In this document: positions 18,461 through 30,900 of the stretch, piece after piece
How the letters are laid out: each line of letters starts with the position of its first letter
How positions within the stretch are numbered: the first letter of the stretch is position 1
NCBI GenBank assembly: GCA_949316495.1
Contig: OX439002.1
Location: 18,207,402-18,271,401 of the forward strand
Length of the DNA stretch: 64,000 nucleotides
Reading direction: 5' to 3'
Source of the DNA: Amphiduros pacificus
Lineage: Eukaryota > Annelida > Polychaeta > Phyllodocida > Hesionidae
Notes under the pieces: model-generated
The model's database searches: none
What the model saw: only the letters and a program-made list of their open reading frames with translations
What the model was told of the DNA's origin: nothing
Position numbers and translations under genes: made by a program

Positions 18461-20098
18461 TAACAGCTCTGCCAGCATGATCAATCAAAGGTTGATTAGT
18501 TCAACACTAATTGAATGAGAATACAAAATACTTCAATTACCAGAGATTCCTGAGGGAAGACTACCATCATTATGATGATATATCAGGGAACAGATTACTT
18601 CATCTTATAAAGGAGTCTGTGGGAAATAAGGAAATCTTTGCAATAAAACAATTATGAAACTCTTCAATATGCACTAGAATTGATTACTACAGACAATAGA
18701 TAATTGTATAATGGACTTTGCCCTTGAGAAGAAATATCCCTGAAGGTGTGATTCCTGAAGGTGTGACTGAGCATCAAGTATGTGTTTTACCTATGGGATT
18801 AGTATGATTGGGATCAATGTGAATGTGATCAATATGATCTTTACCAGGTTGAGGCTTTGCCAGGATCCTTTACTGCCAACAAATACACAGCCAAATCCCT
18901 ATTGAGGATAATATGAAATTACTCAATTTGGATTGACAGAATATTTCTTAAATTCTCCCATAATCATAAAAATGTGATGATGCATAATTCATATCTAGTC
19001 ACAAGTTTCAAATACTACTCAAATAATTTGATAATTCAGTTATAGTTTGTAGCATTGCTATGGACTTTGAAGGCACATGTCCAATTGTATTAATGCAAAA
19101 AGCAGATAAATGCTTGTCATCTCACAATTGCCCAATTATGTTTCTATTGTTATGTTTCATTGACATTTGGAACTGCTTGCCAAATATCCCAGTCCACATG
19201 CTGAAGACATCTATATGGTCATGAAATGTCATCTTAGCATGCCAAACACAGTGTATGCTTCATTTTTAGGGATATTTATACACCAATTGAATTATTGTTG
19301 CTATGTTCCCATTGATGTTAATTCTTTTATTTTCCTTTTATAAATCTAATAGATATAAATTATATAACTATTTTGCTGTAAATTGTGCAAGATGTGCCAT
19401 CAGTTTTCAGAATAGAGAGCCAAAACTGAACTATGAGATATTGATGTAATTTTGTGATGTCTTATAATGTTAGCACGTAGTGCGATATTGTCTTGGCTCC
19501 ATGAACAGGATTTAATTGTGTAGGGATTATGATAATTTGTGTCATAACAATGACATAACTTATCAACTCAAAACATGATGCAACACAAATATAACTTATT
19601 ATAATCACCAGGAGGGAATTGAACCTGGACCAGTTGTGAGATGTTTGTTTCTCATACTGACACCAGCTTTCATTTTTGGACAGGGATAAAATAGAAAATG
19701 GAAATTCACATATGAGTTGTTTCTCACAACCAACCCATATTACAAAACTAATTTTATACGTGGAAGTATGACAGAAAATAGCCCTTATAAAGTGTAGTTC
19801 AAGGTTTGAGACCTGGTGATAATTTTTCACTCTGACCTTTTATAATACCCAAAACCCAACAGAAATGTTCAGTTATAAAATACAAGCAAATAATTAGATA
19901 TATTGTCACCAGTTTGCTTGATTAAATAGTTAGCCTGTCCTGAACTGTTCAGAAGATAAGAGTACAGCTATTCACAATAGAATGGTACTTAAGGTACTAA
20001 GGTCATGTAGCACATGGCCCTGATGATGGGTATCAGGACTGTTAGTCTAGGCACCTGCTTCAAGGTCGTCCTTTTTTGGCTGGGTAGAGGTACCGGTC
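18461..20098. other. Spacer with a possible tRNA-like fragment
   Basis: No exon is supported. On the minus strand at about 19606-19650 there is a B-box-like word (GGTTCAATTCC, the complement of GGAATTGAACC). It is possibly part of a decayed tRNA-derived SINE but lacks a convincing A box. Confidence 0.35.
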
Positions 20099-20153
20099 AC
20101 ACCTCTCCACCATGGACCCACCAGCAGGGGGCTCAGCCTTGCTTGTCCCACAC
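20037..20153 (+). other. Candidate spliced 5' leader exon of the SLC16 gene, with a small upstream ORF
   Basis: A comparatively GC-rich segment ends at a consensus donor (CCACAC|GTAAGT, GT at 20154) and matches the strong acceptor at 21754. It contains an ATG in excellent context (CCACCATGG, ATG 20112) that reads MDPPAGGSALLVPH. Spliced to 21755 in phase 0, this frame stops at 21830-21832, before the main start at 21908. It would thus be a 39-codon upstream ORF rather than the transporter's N-terminus. The exon's 5' border (after CAG at about 20036, or a transcription start) is uncertain. Confidence 0.45.
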
Positions 20154-21754
20154 GTAAGTTTTACTCCATATTTGCATTGACAAATCTTCCTGTTTAACAC
20201 TTCACCCTTTTATTTTTTTCATTGTTCAAAATGTTCTTGCTACCAAGTTTAAGAATCATTCTTTTGTAAAGGTATAGCTATTTTGTGTGACTTGAGGTCA
20301 CCTGGTCTTTATGACTGAATGACAGGCTGTCAGTAATATTTAATAAAACCTAATCGTATATCTTTATCATTGTGCAAACTTGTTATGCGAATACACTTGA
20401 GTTTATTGTGCCATATTGGCCTCATTGGTATGGTAAGGAATTTCTCATCAAGGAGAATGATATATAAATCAGTGCAACAATATTGCCCTTGTGAATAAAG
20501 AGGAGGCACAAAGCCAACTTTAATACTGATGGGATTTATGTGGTTTGGGAAATGTACTTGCATAACCTTTTTATTGGGAAAGTAGAATAGTTTTTACACA
20601 GAGTCTATTTTTGTTTAAATAAAGGAAATAAAAAACAACTTTGATTTGCCCATGTGGGTTTTTCAGTCGTTACGAAACAAAAAGCAATTATAAAATTCAT
20701 TTTATTGTTCATTGTTACAAGAAAAGAGTGCTCAGGGCTGTGAGTTTAGAGGACAAATTAACAGGATATTTGAGGTACTCTGATATTATTCTGATAGTAT
20801 GATTTGAAAAATAAGAATGTATGCAAGTCTTTTCATTCTTGTATGAGAATGTATGCACATTTTGTAGCCCTCTCAGTTTGTAAATTGGATCCACATGAGA
20901 ATTCCATATTTTTATTCCTTAGAAATGTTGCCAAATATTAATTATGATCTCAGTATTTGTAATCACTCAGATTCTGACATAATTGCAATTTATTTTCTAT
21001 GTGTAATCTGAAAATCATAACAGATATTTCCAAAGACAGAATTAGGGGCAGGAGAGAAAGTGAAGCAGATGGGACAGTGCAATATTGATGCACATGGGCC
21101 ACAGCAACTGGCAACATGTGTTAGCAGGCAAATGAATCAAACCTCTATGAAATAAACAGGCTGGCCAGGTTGAAGGCATGAATTAAATATGACTCAGAGA
21201 AGCCTTCTCCCCAAACAGCTCTTTCCTCTTATGTAATTATGATAATGTAAGACAGGATGTGCCCACCTGATGGGACCATTCATACAGATTTATGGTGCAT
21301 ATCATCAAAGCAATGTCTGTTTATTAAGTGCAGTCTCATATATTAATGTTCTATGTTATACTTAAATCAGTTAATTGAATCTTATTATATTCAATTAATA
21401 AATTATGTTTTGTAGATTAAATTGGAAGCTGTAACTCATATTTGTGAACCTAGTATGCTTTATTGTGTTGGACTTTGAACTGATGAATATATCATGCATG
21501 ATAATAACACTGGATTGTTTTTTCAAAATAAAGTGTTGGGTATAAAGGTTACTGTAAAAAGATCTCGTGATGTTGATGTGCACAAAACAACATTTCTATC
21601 TGTGGTTTCTTTATTTCCTCTCGCTGAGCCCAGTTAACTGTTTGCTTTAGCAGAGACTGTGTTCATTTTCCACATGAGCTCAATTCATTTTTGTTTCATG
21701 ATCAAATACTTGATATATTTTATCATGCATTAATGATTGCTTTTGTATTTTCAG

Positions 21755-21907
21755 GGTTGCCTCAAAGTGGGACAATTGCATGGCGGGTCATTTGAAAGAC
21801 TTCTCCTTCCGGAATATACTGCACTTGATTAGACCTAGAACAAAACTCTGTTTATCCTCTGTGTTTAGTATATATATAGCTGAATTCTTCAGTAGTAATT
21901 ATCTAAT
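21755..21907 (+). promoter_or_regulatory. 5' UTR with overlapping upstream ORF
   Basis: This part of the first coding exon precedes the main ATG. An upstream ATG at 21780 opens a frame that runs past the main start to 22052, so it overlaps the transporter frame. The frame entering from ATG 20112 closes at 21832. The main ATG context (CTAATATGC) is weak. Together these suggest leaky scanning or translational dampening, inferred from sequence only. Confidence 0.4.
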
Positions 21908-24900
21908 ATGCCAGAAACTGAAGGAGAGGATTCAAGTAGTCACTATAGACACAGGATCGCAAGCAGTAGGACATCAGAGTCGGAATCCTCCTCTAGCACC
22001 TCCTCCCTATCTCTACCCACACCACCAGATGGTGGTTGGGGTTGGATGGTAGTTTTTGCATCTTTTATGATACACCTGATTGCTGATGGCTGTGCATTCT
22101 CATTTGGGGTCTTGTATGTGGAACTTCTTGAATACTTTGGAGAGAGCAAAGGGAAAACAGCATGGGTAGGTTCGTTATTTGTGTCGGTACCTCTCATCAC
22201 AGGTCCCATTGCCAGTGCCCTGACCAACCGCTATGGCTGTCGAAGGTCCACCATCGTGGGTGGCCTCATTGCTGCCATTGGCTTCGTGGCCAGTGCCTTT
22301 GCAGACAGTATTGAGGCTTTGTGCTTCACGTTTGGGATCATCGCAGGTTTTGGCTTGTCGATGGTGTATGTGCCTGCAGTTATTATTGTTGCATATTACT
22401 TTGAGAAAAAGAGAGCATTTGCGACAGGTATTGCAGTTGCAGGTTCTGGCATTGGCACCTTTGTGTTTGCACCTATGACTGAATATCTGATACAGATCTA
22501 TACCTGGAGGGGTACAGTCATCATTATTGGAGGGATTATGCTCAACATTATGGTGTGTGGGGCTGTGTTCAGACCACTAGCAGATGAATGCAAAAGCAAA
22601 AAGAAACGAGTCACACAAAAAATATCTACAAATAGTTCAAGGCAAGATTTTGGGGATGAACATAAACTCTGCAATGGACATTTGCATGGTTTGCCAGATG
22701 ATGTCAAGTTTCTGACATTGCTGCAAGAACTAAATGAACCGGTAGCACATTCCCTCATCCAGTTCCCAACCTATCTGCACAAAGAGCTTGATGCAGTTGC
22801 TCCTGATCTGCTCAAGGATTTAAAGTCAAGTGGAAAGCCCCTGAATGAAGTTTTACGAGGATCTGATTTGATGGAAAAATACTATGCAACTCAGAGTCTA
22901 ACAAACATAGGGGAGGAGGAGGAAACGGAGGATCAGACTCACTATGAAAACAGTTCTGGCATAAATGATGCAATAATGGAACAAACAGAGAATAATGAAG
23001 AAGAAGAAACAGAAAATAGCATAGCATTATCAAAAGGAGAAGTCGCTCTCTTGGCCGGAACCAGTTCATCTCCAACACAAGCGAATGGAGATACCAACAA
23101 TCAGCTTTCTCGTCGCAGAGAGCTGATCTGGCAGAAGCAAGCTCGCCACCATCGCCTTATTCGCAACCGCCTTACAGACCAGTACTGGCCTATGTATAGG
23201 AAGGATATCTTTTACCGAGGCAGCCTGGTTCGCAGTGGCTTTGTCAGCAGTAGTGACCGTGCTGCCAGCTGTCCAGACATTATGATGCACCAGGACTGCA
23301 GCAGTGAAGACAGTGAAGAAAGCCTGTGGCTTTTCAAGTGCTTGAAGTTTTCTAAAGAAGTTAAAACAGTGATGAAAGAGATGCTGGATATAGCAATCCT
23401 GCGCAGTGTGATCTTTGTGTATTTCAGCATCTCTTGTATGATACTGTACATGTGGTATGATGTGCCATATGTGTATTCGCCACATAAAGCCATATCAATG
23501 GGGATCTCAGATGAAATGGCCTCATTCCTTGTTTCCATCCTGGGCATTGTCAGCACGGTGGGGCAGATTGTCATAGGTTACATAGGAGATCGGCCCGGTG
23601 TGAATGCCCTCCACGTCTACAATGCCCTCACCTCCATCGCAGGCGTAGCAACCATGCTGGTTCCAATCCTGGACTCTTACCTCGGTCTTGCCATCTACTC
23701 TGGAGCATTTGGGTTCTTCATCAGTGCCAACTATGCCCTTACCACCATCATTCTGGTAGATCTACTAGGCATGGAAAAACTGACCAATGCATATGGTCTC
23801 ATCATGTTGGCCGAGGGCATCTCCAACCTCATTGGTCCACCACTAGCTGGTAAGTGGAGTTGTATATATAGTCTTATTTTGATTCCTGTTTGATATGTAT
23901 AATTTGTTGTACCTAAGAACACATCAATTAACACTTTTCCTATAACTGGAAATACACAAATATCATGGGAGATGACCTTTAACTGATATTACAGCATAAA
24001 ATAAACATTCATTTCACACTTAATCAGATGCATAGGAAATTGACATGATTTTTAGATTCTATTTAACCATAAGAAACATCAGTCCAAATAGGTTTCTTTT
24101 TCAGATAAACAGTTTTTGTGAAGCTTTGAAGGTGTTAATGCATGCATGAATTCCCACACAGTCAGGTTCCCTTCCCTTTTAATCAATCCATCTCCATGCA
24201 ATAACTTCCTAACTCAATCTCCATAACATTAAGCTGAACCTATAATAGTAACTTGCTGAACATAGAGTAACTTGGATTAAATCTGTTGATTATGAGCCCT
24301 CCAGTTCAGAACCCTGAAAGCTGCCAAAGATTTATCTTGCTGGTGAGAGTGCAACTGGCCAAGAAAAACATGGACAGTAGTCTATGCTAGCTTAGACAAA
24401 TAGCTTGATACAATATGATTGCAGCAACAAGGGTTAGAAATATACAGCACATGAATATAGCAAGGTAGATGTATTAAAATTGTATATCTTGATGTTCAAG
24501 ATGCTCAAGAAAATCAAAACAACAGTCCCAGGACTTGGCTGAATAATTGGAAACTGACCCAATTATTATTTTTATCGCATATTATTTGAAAACAAATTGA
24601 TAGATATCTTTCATATTGAGCTCACCATCCCCAGAGGCTACTCTGTAGAGGGGCATTTCATAGGTTTTGTGGTGGATGACCTTCACCAATTTTCAAGGTC
24701 AGACATTCTCATAATTTCAACATACCCTGTGCTGAACACTGTTATCCATTATTTAAAAAAAAATTAATGGAATTCACGAGTACACAGGTCACATGATATT
24801 TAATTTGGTGTATACTTTGTGAGTTCTTCATTTAAACATCCATTCTTAAAGCCTGTGATGAATTTTAATAACAATGAAGAATCTGTAATGGCAAGTTGGA

Positions 24901-27900
24901 TACTAATAGGATTGCTTTGGAACAGTAAGCAGTAGAACATCCACTGACCATGTGAGAGGCATAGCTTCTGCAGAGAGGGGGGATTAATTCATCAGAAAAA
25001 CATACTATATTAAAAAAAAGCCAGAAGTTGGACAGAGATTTCAAGCCAGGATTTAAAGGAATGTTGAGGTTATTCTTGAATAATCTCATTGGTTCATGAT
25101 AAAATAACACTTGGTGGACTAGGAATTAAATTGTAGGTACTGAAAATGTCCTCTTTGAAAATGATTTTATGAGGCTAAAAGTTTATCATTTTTCTTGCTC
25201 ATTTATGAATAATTCCCAATGCAATCAAACTGGAACTGTAAGATTATGACTATGAGGAGTATGTGTATACTTGTGATATGAGATAAGCGCAGTTAGCATT
25301 CTAATCAATCTACACAGATTATGTGAAGAGGATTCACAATTCTGATAAGTTCACATGAGGTACCATATAAAATTTAAAAAAAATCAGATTTGGCACCTTG
25401 CCGAAACATTTAATACTATATATGTGGAGAGTCTTTTCACAAATGGAAAAAAAAATTAATGTATTTGAGAACATTGATCATTGATATATTGGATTAAATG
25501 CAATGTATTTAATTTTGTCAACTTTGAGACTGTTCAGAGAAGATATTTATCCTGAATTTCATCTGATTTCCAGGGCTAGCATGTACACACGAAATAGACT
25601 GTTCATGTGAATGGGCTATATCTCAATAGAAGTGCCTGGTTCAGAATAGAGTGAAGTGAGTGAATAAAGGAAGTTCACATGGCTGCAAACAATTTGGCTT
25701 GGTGTGCGACTTTGCTTGTGTCAAAATTATTTGAACCCCCCCCCCAAGTTCCTGGGTTATCTCATGCAAGCATTTACAAGTTCAGCAAGTTTGAAAGAAT
25801 ATTTCTCATAGAGGCACAATTGAGTGTAAATATACCTCTATATAGAATATTTTGTAAATGTAGACATTCACCTTTTCATGTTTTATATCATTTAAATAGA
25901 ATTAACAACATAAAAACATTTCATTCAGATATATTTTTTCAAAATTCATAATAGGGAACTTATTGATGAAATAGTACCAACATAAAGTAAGGAAGCATTT
26001 GATATTTTCTTACCAAAAAAAATAATTCTTTCAATTACGCAGATCTTCATAACCCAGTTTGATTAAATATATCATTAAACATTTTTGTTGAGGTGAATAA
26101 TCTGACAAATCAGATCTTATTATAATGTAAGATTATCAGCTTACATGTTGATGTTTGGAATGGATAAGCCCACATGAATATATATCACAGTTTGGTGAAT
26201 GAAATCAGGTTGATCAATATATCAGGACATTTTTTATTATTGGTGTATAAATGGGTGACATGATGTTTATAGGTTATCAGCATGATCAGGATATGGATAT
26301 TTATATGCAAGATTAAAACAATATAATTTTTGTCAGGTTAATTTTTAAAGCATTTTAATAAATTAGATAAATTATACATTTGAAACAATCAGCTGAAAGC
26401 AGTGATATTATTTATTTTTATTTGATGGATAAAGCATTGACAGAGATGTTTAATGAGCAGTGAATTACGTGCTATGCATGTCAACTTCAGATATGCATCA
26501 GTGTTCATTATTCACTCAGCATACAAATGGGCATAACATGTAGTTTTTAGTTAAAATAATTATATTATGTTTGGTATACTCTGCTAAACAGAAGTCGTCG
26601 ATCCTCAATCTACCTCTGCCTCCCAAACCCATATTCGTGGCCACCGCTGACAATAGATCATAAATACTAATATTATGATAATATGTATTTCAGAGATGCA
26701 TCCTCTGACACACCAAGTAAACAGTGCCCACTAATAGCACTTGTTTTTCTTGCCTTTGATCAGACCAGAATTTACTAATTACAATACCAGCACTGAATGA
26801 GAAATTCATGTTATTCTCACCTTTCTAAATTGCTTTGTCTTGTCTCATAATGTCATGATGTAAGTAAAATACATATGTCTGAAATGATATCTGTTTGTCT
26901 GATAACATGCATTGAGTGAGGAGCCTATCTGCTTATTTATAAATAACCTGGGGTTTTTCATATTCCTTGTGAAAATGATGATAGGGCGTAAGAAGAAGTA
27001 TTAAGGAATCTAGTTGTAGTCATTTCTCGTATTATTGTTGAGACCACAGATTATTACAGTACTTTTTGTCGCAAGGTGTCAAGTTACTATATATTAATCT
27101 CAGTTAATCTGGAGATTATTGATACTCCTAACGTTTTTAGTGCACTTAACATGACAAAGATAATAATTGGAGAGAATATGGAGCTTCTCTCATGTTTCTC
27201 CTGCTTGCAGCATCAGCAGTCTGTAGCCATACTTAGCAGCATTAGCCACAGAGGATATTGATGAGGTGGCATAACATATAGATTCTCATTCATCAGAAGC
27301 TGACTCGAACAATTGCAGACAGGCACAGCATTCTCAATCTTCACAACATTGACATAGCGTTCCTTCTAGGTGAGGGATTTGTCCAAATTCTTATAAACAA
27401 ACAAATTGTCTGGACATGTTCAATCATTTAAGTTTTCTTTAGATATTATGATTGAAAGATTCTTTTGAGTAGCAAGGTTGTTTTGGCAGGTAATAACATA
27501 ATAAACATTGATAATAACTACTCCACAAATTGTTTCCGAACAAAGCACACTTTACTTTAGTGATTGTTCTTCACAGCTCAATAAGAGTGTTACGTTTTCA
27601 TTTCAAAACCTGTCTACCATTTTCCTTTTTGTACAGACAGGAATTGGCATGAATGCTAATAAGGAAAGCCATCTGGGAATGACTGGGCAGAGTTAATAGT
27701 TAGGCGAGCAGAATGCCTTAGCCTAATTCCGAAGAATACTTAAAATAGAGAAAAATATCCACTCGCCATGCTGAGAGTATTGTGAGCTCAGACAGTCACA
27801 CTATCCCCACCTAACATTGCTGAGAGATTTGCTTTTATTTTTTCATTATTATAAAAGTGGCCATAACATGACAATCTCAGCTGTTTCATGGTGGCATATT

Positions 27901-30900
27901 CACATTGTAATATTTGAATTTTGATCATTAGAATTTACTAAATTTAACAATATCTGAAAACAAAACAGTTGAACTTTAGAAAACAGTCACACACAGTCAT
28001 AGTCTAAAAGGCCATGAATAGGAAGGACCACATGATATGTCAGACTTTAGTGCAACACTCATCAAAATCTCTGTGCCAAAAATAACCTGCTTGAGAGGGA
28101 AATTTTAGCTGACACTGTAGGTTTTAAGATTGCCTTTACATTAGAATAATTGTTGAAGAATATAAAGATAAGTTTCCAACAATGTTTTATACATGGAAAA
28201 AACATACAGAAAGCTGTGACAAACCTTTTGCAATTATTTTCTTTACTCTCCACACGAAAGAGTGATGAGAGTGTATGAAATGTCAGGGTGACATGTTAAA
28301 GAAGCAAACAAAGGATACATATCTTGATACAAACTATATGAATAATATATTAGAGTGTTATGATATATGTAAGGTAAAGCAAATTATTATTAGATTTCAG
28401 TTATCAATATCAAATCTAAAACATTTGATAAGTAGTCTGACTGGGAGATGACATGTTTAACACAAGGTCCTGTCTTGTTCAAAACAAATCATCCCTGTCT
28501 TTCTTGGAAATTCCTACTTTAGGATCAGTGTGACCTGCAGGCTGTTTTAGGGTCCATGGGATCATTTCTGATCAATATGTGATGAATTGCAACTGGAGGT
28601 AAATCTGCCACCATCCTCTCTATGATGCCAGACCTGAGCAGTGTCTCAGTAAAAGTCTACCTGCAAAAAACTGCCTGATTTAATCAATATGGGAGGCTTG
28701 GATGGCGTTTAATCTTCTCTGTGTCAAGAGCGCTGCCACTGCACACCACTCTGGATGCACCACATTTAGGACTGCCAAATGGCATTTCCAAAGATTTACA
28801 GTGCATATTATAAATGCACTGTATGTTTTCATAAAAGAATGTGTTGGTTATCAGTGTTGAGTAGTGTCTCCACAGCAAGGACAATGGCATGATTTCTTAA
28901 AAACAGGGACAATTTTACACCTGATGGTTTCATTTTACAACTGATATATTGAGAAATTGAGAACAATGAATACATTTTTCCATGAGACATGTAAAAATAG
29001 AAACAGATTTTATATAAAATGAAGTATCAAACATGGAAGAAAACACTATCATAATTTTTCTCCATTAAAACTACCGTATTTACTTGTATATAAGACGACT
29101 CGTTTATAAGACGACCCCCCAAAATTGAGGTTAATTTGCTTGAAAAGACCAATTTCCAAATATAAGACGAGTCGTTTTTTTCTCGAGGCATTGGCATTGC
29201 AACCATTCAAGTCATTTTAACAGTGAAACGTAAATATGCTTATATAACAAGATTTTACTTGTGTATAAGACCTTAATGGTCTTATACATGAGTATTTACG
29301 GTAAAACGTAAATACGATGTTCGTATTTTCGAAATAACGAATATCGGATGTAGCGGATCGATTTTAATTTCATTTTAAATGATAAATAAAGGTATTTACC
29401 CAATATTATCGACATTGCAATAACTCAAGAACAAATAATGGCAGCTTCATGAGAATTGACACACATAAGCATCTGGTGAAGACCCCAGATGAGTTTGGTG
29501 GACGGTGACCTTAACCTGCTCTTCAAGGTCACCGGCCCATCTCAATAATTCTAGAGTAAGTGATGACAGTTTCATGATACTTGACACACCTAAGCTATCA
29601 AAGGAAGTAGATTTTATGGGTTTTTTTACCCCTGCATCAATTTGCCTTGGTGCAGTGACGTTTTGTTCACAAATATTGTGTGGAGCGAATGTTGTGCAAT
29701 GAGTTACCAGGGCTGAGGGTTGATGCATCTCTGATGCCTATGTTTACAAATGCCACCATGAAACAGCTAAGATTGGCATGTTATGGCCGCGTTTTTAATA
29801 TTATGAAAATAGCAGCAAATCTTAGATGTGAACAGTGCAACAGTGGAATAATTCAAGTGATTTTGTTAAGAGTGGCAAAGTAACATATCACCTGTCACAC
29901 CTGAAGGGGACAGCACTGAATTATTGATGCTGAACAAGGATCTGCAGATGATTGCGGGTAGGGTTAAGCAGGAAATTTTCATGGAAAATGAGTGAAAGAA
30001 AATTCTTTTTAAAAATAATTCAAACCTAAAGCTCTAACTTTAAATAGACTCAAAGCAGTATTGAATAAAAAAATGATATACCAATTATTGTCCATTTATT
30101 TTATTTTAAGAGATCAAATTTACAGGATGTACATGTAAATGGCTATAATCACATACATACAAATTAATAAACAATGATCCATAGTAATTGTTCTATCATT
30201 GAACTCAAATGACTTCCCATCCTGTCAATTCGGTCATCACAGATGCATCACTCTATGCAGTTATCATAAATTATTTATTATAGTCATGGACATCAGGGAT
30301 AAACATGCTTATACTAAAGGTTGGACAGTGCAAAATACTGTTATTATTGTTTTGTTTCACATATTTGGCATTACAAAACATTTTCGATCTGAGCCACATT
30401 TAATGTCAGCAAAAAAAAAGGCAGACAACATAGTTACAGAAAAGAGACTTACAAACAATCAATTTCAGTTCACTAATTCTATATTAAATATCTCATATGT
30501 AAGATTTACAAAAGGTTCTTTAGTTATCTGATATAAACTGTTTTAGGCAATCCACATTATCAGCTTGATTTGAGAGTGACAGGGAAATATCTACCAGCTT
30601 CAGCAGCCCAGACATCATTGTGTATGTTTAGAATGAGTCATTATCCATGTTAAACAGACAAAATTGCAGATTCAGCCACATGTCATGAAAATACGCATTG
30701 ACAGACTTATCAATTGAAGTTCACTGACACTTTATTGATAACTTATTCAAACTGAAGGTTTATTTCATGAAAATATGTTCAATGAGAGTCTTAATCAAAA
30801 AGAAAAACATATCCAACAATTTCACCTCTCTGAACAGCAGAGTTGTTGTTTTTGTTGATAACTTTTCATCTCAATACAAGGCAGTGTTGAGGATGATATT

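Noticed and set aside
21780-22052. An alternative protein start for the transporter at 21780
   Set aside because: That ATG is in a different frame from the SLC16 signatures; it is better read as an overlapping upstream ORF.
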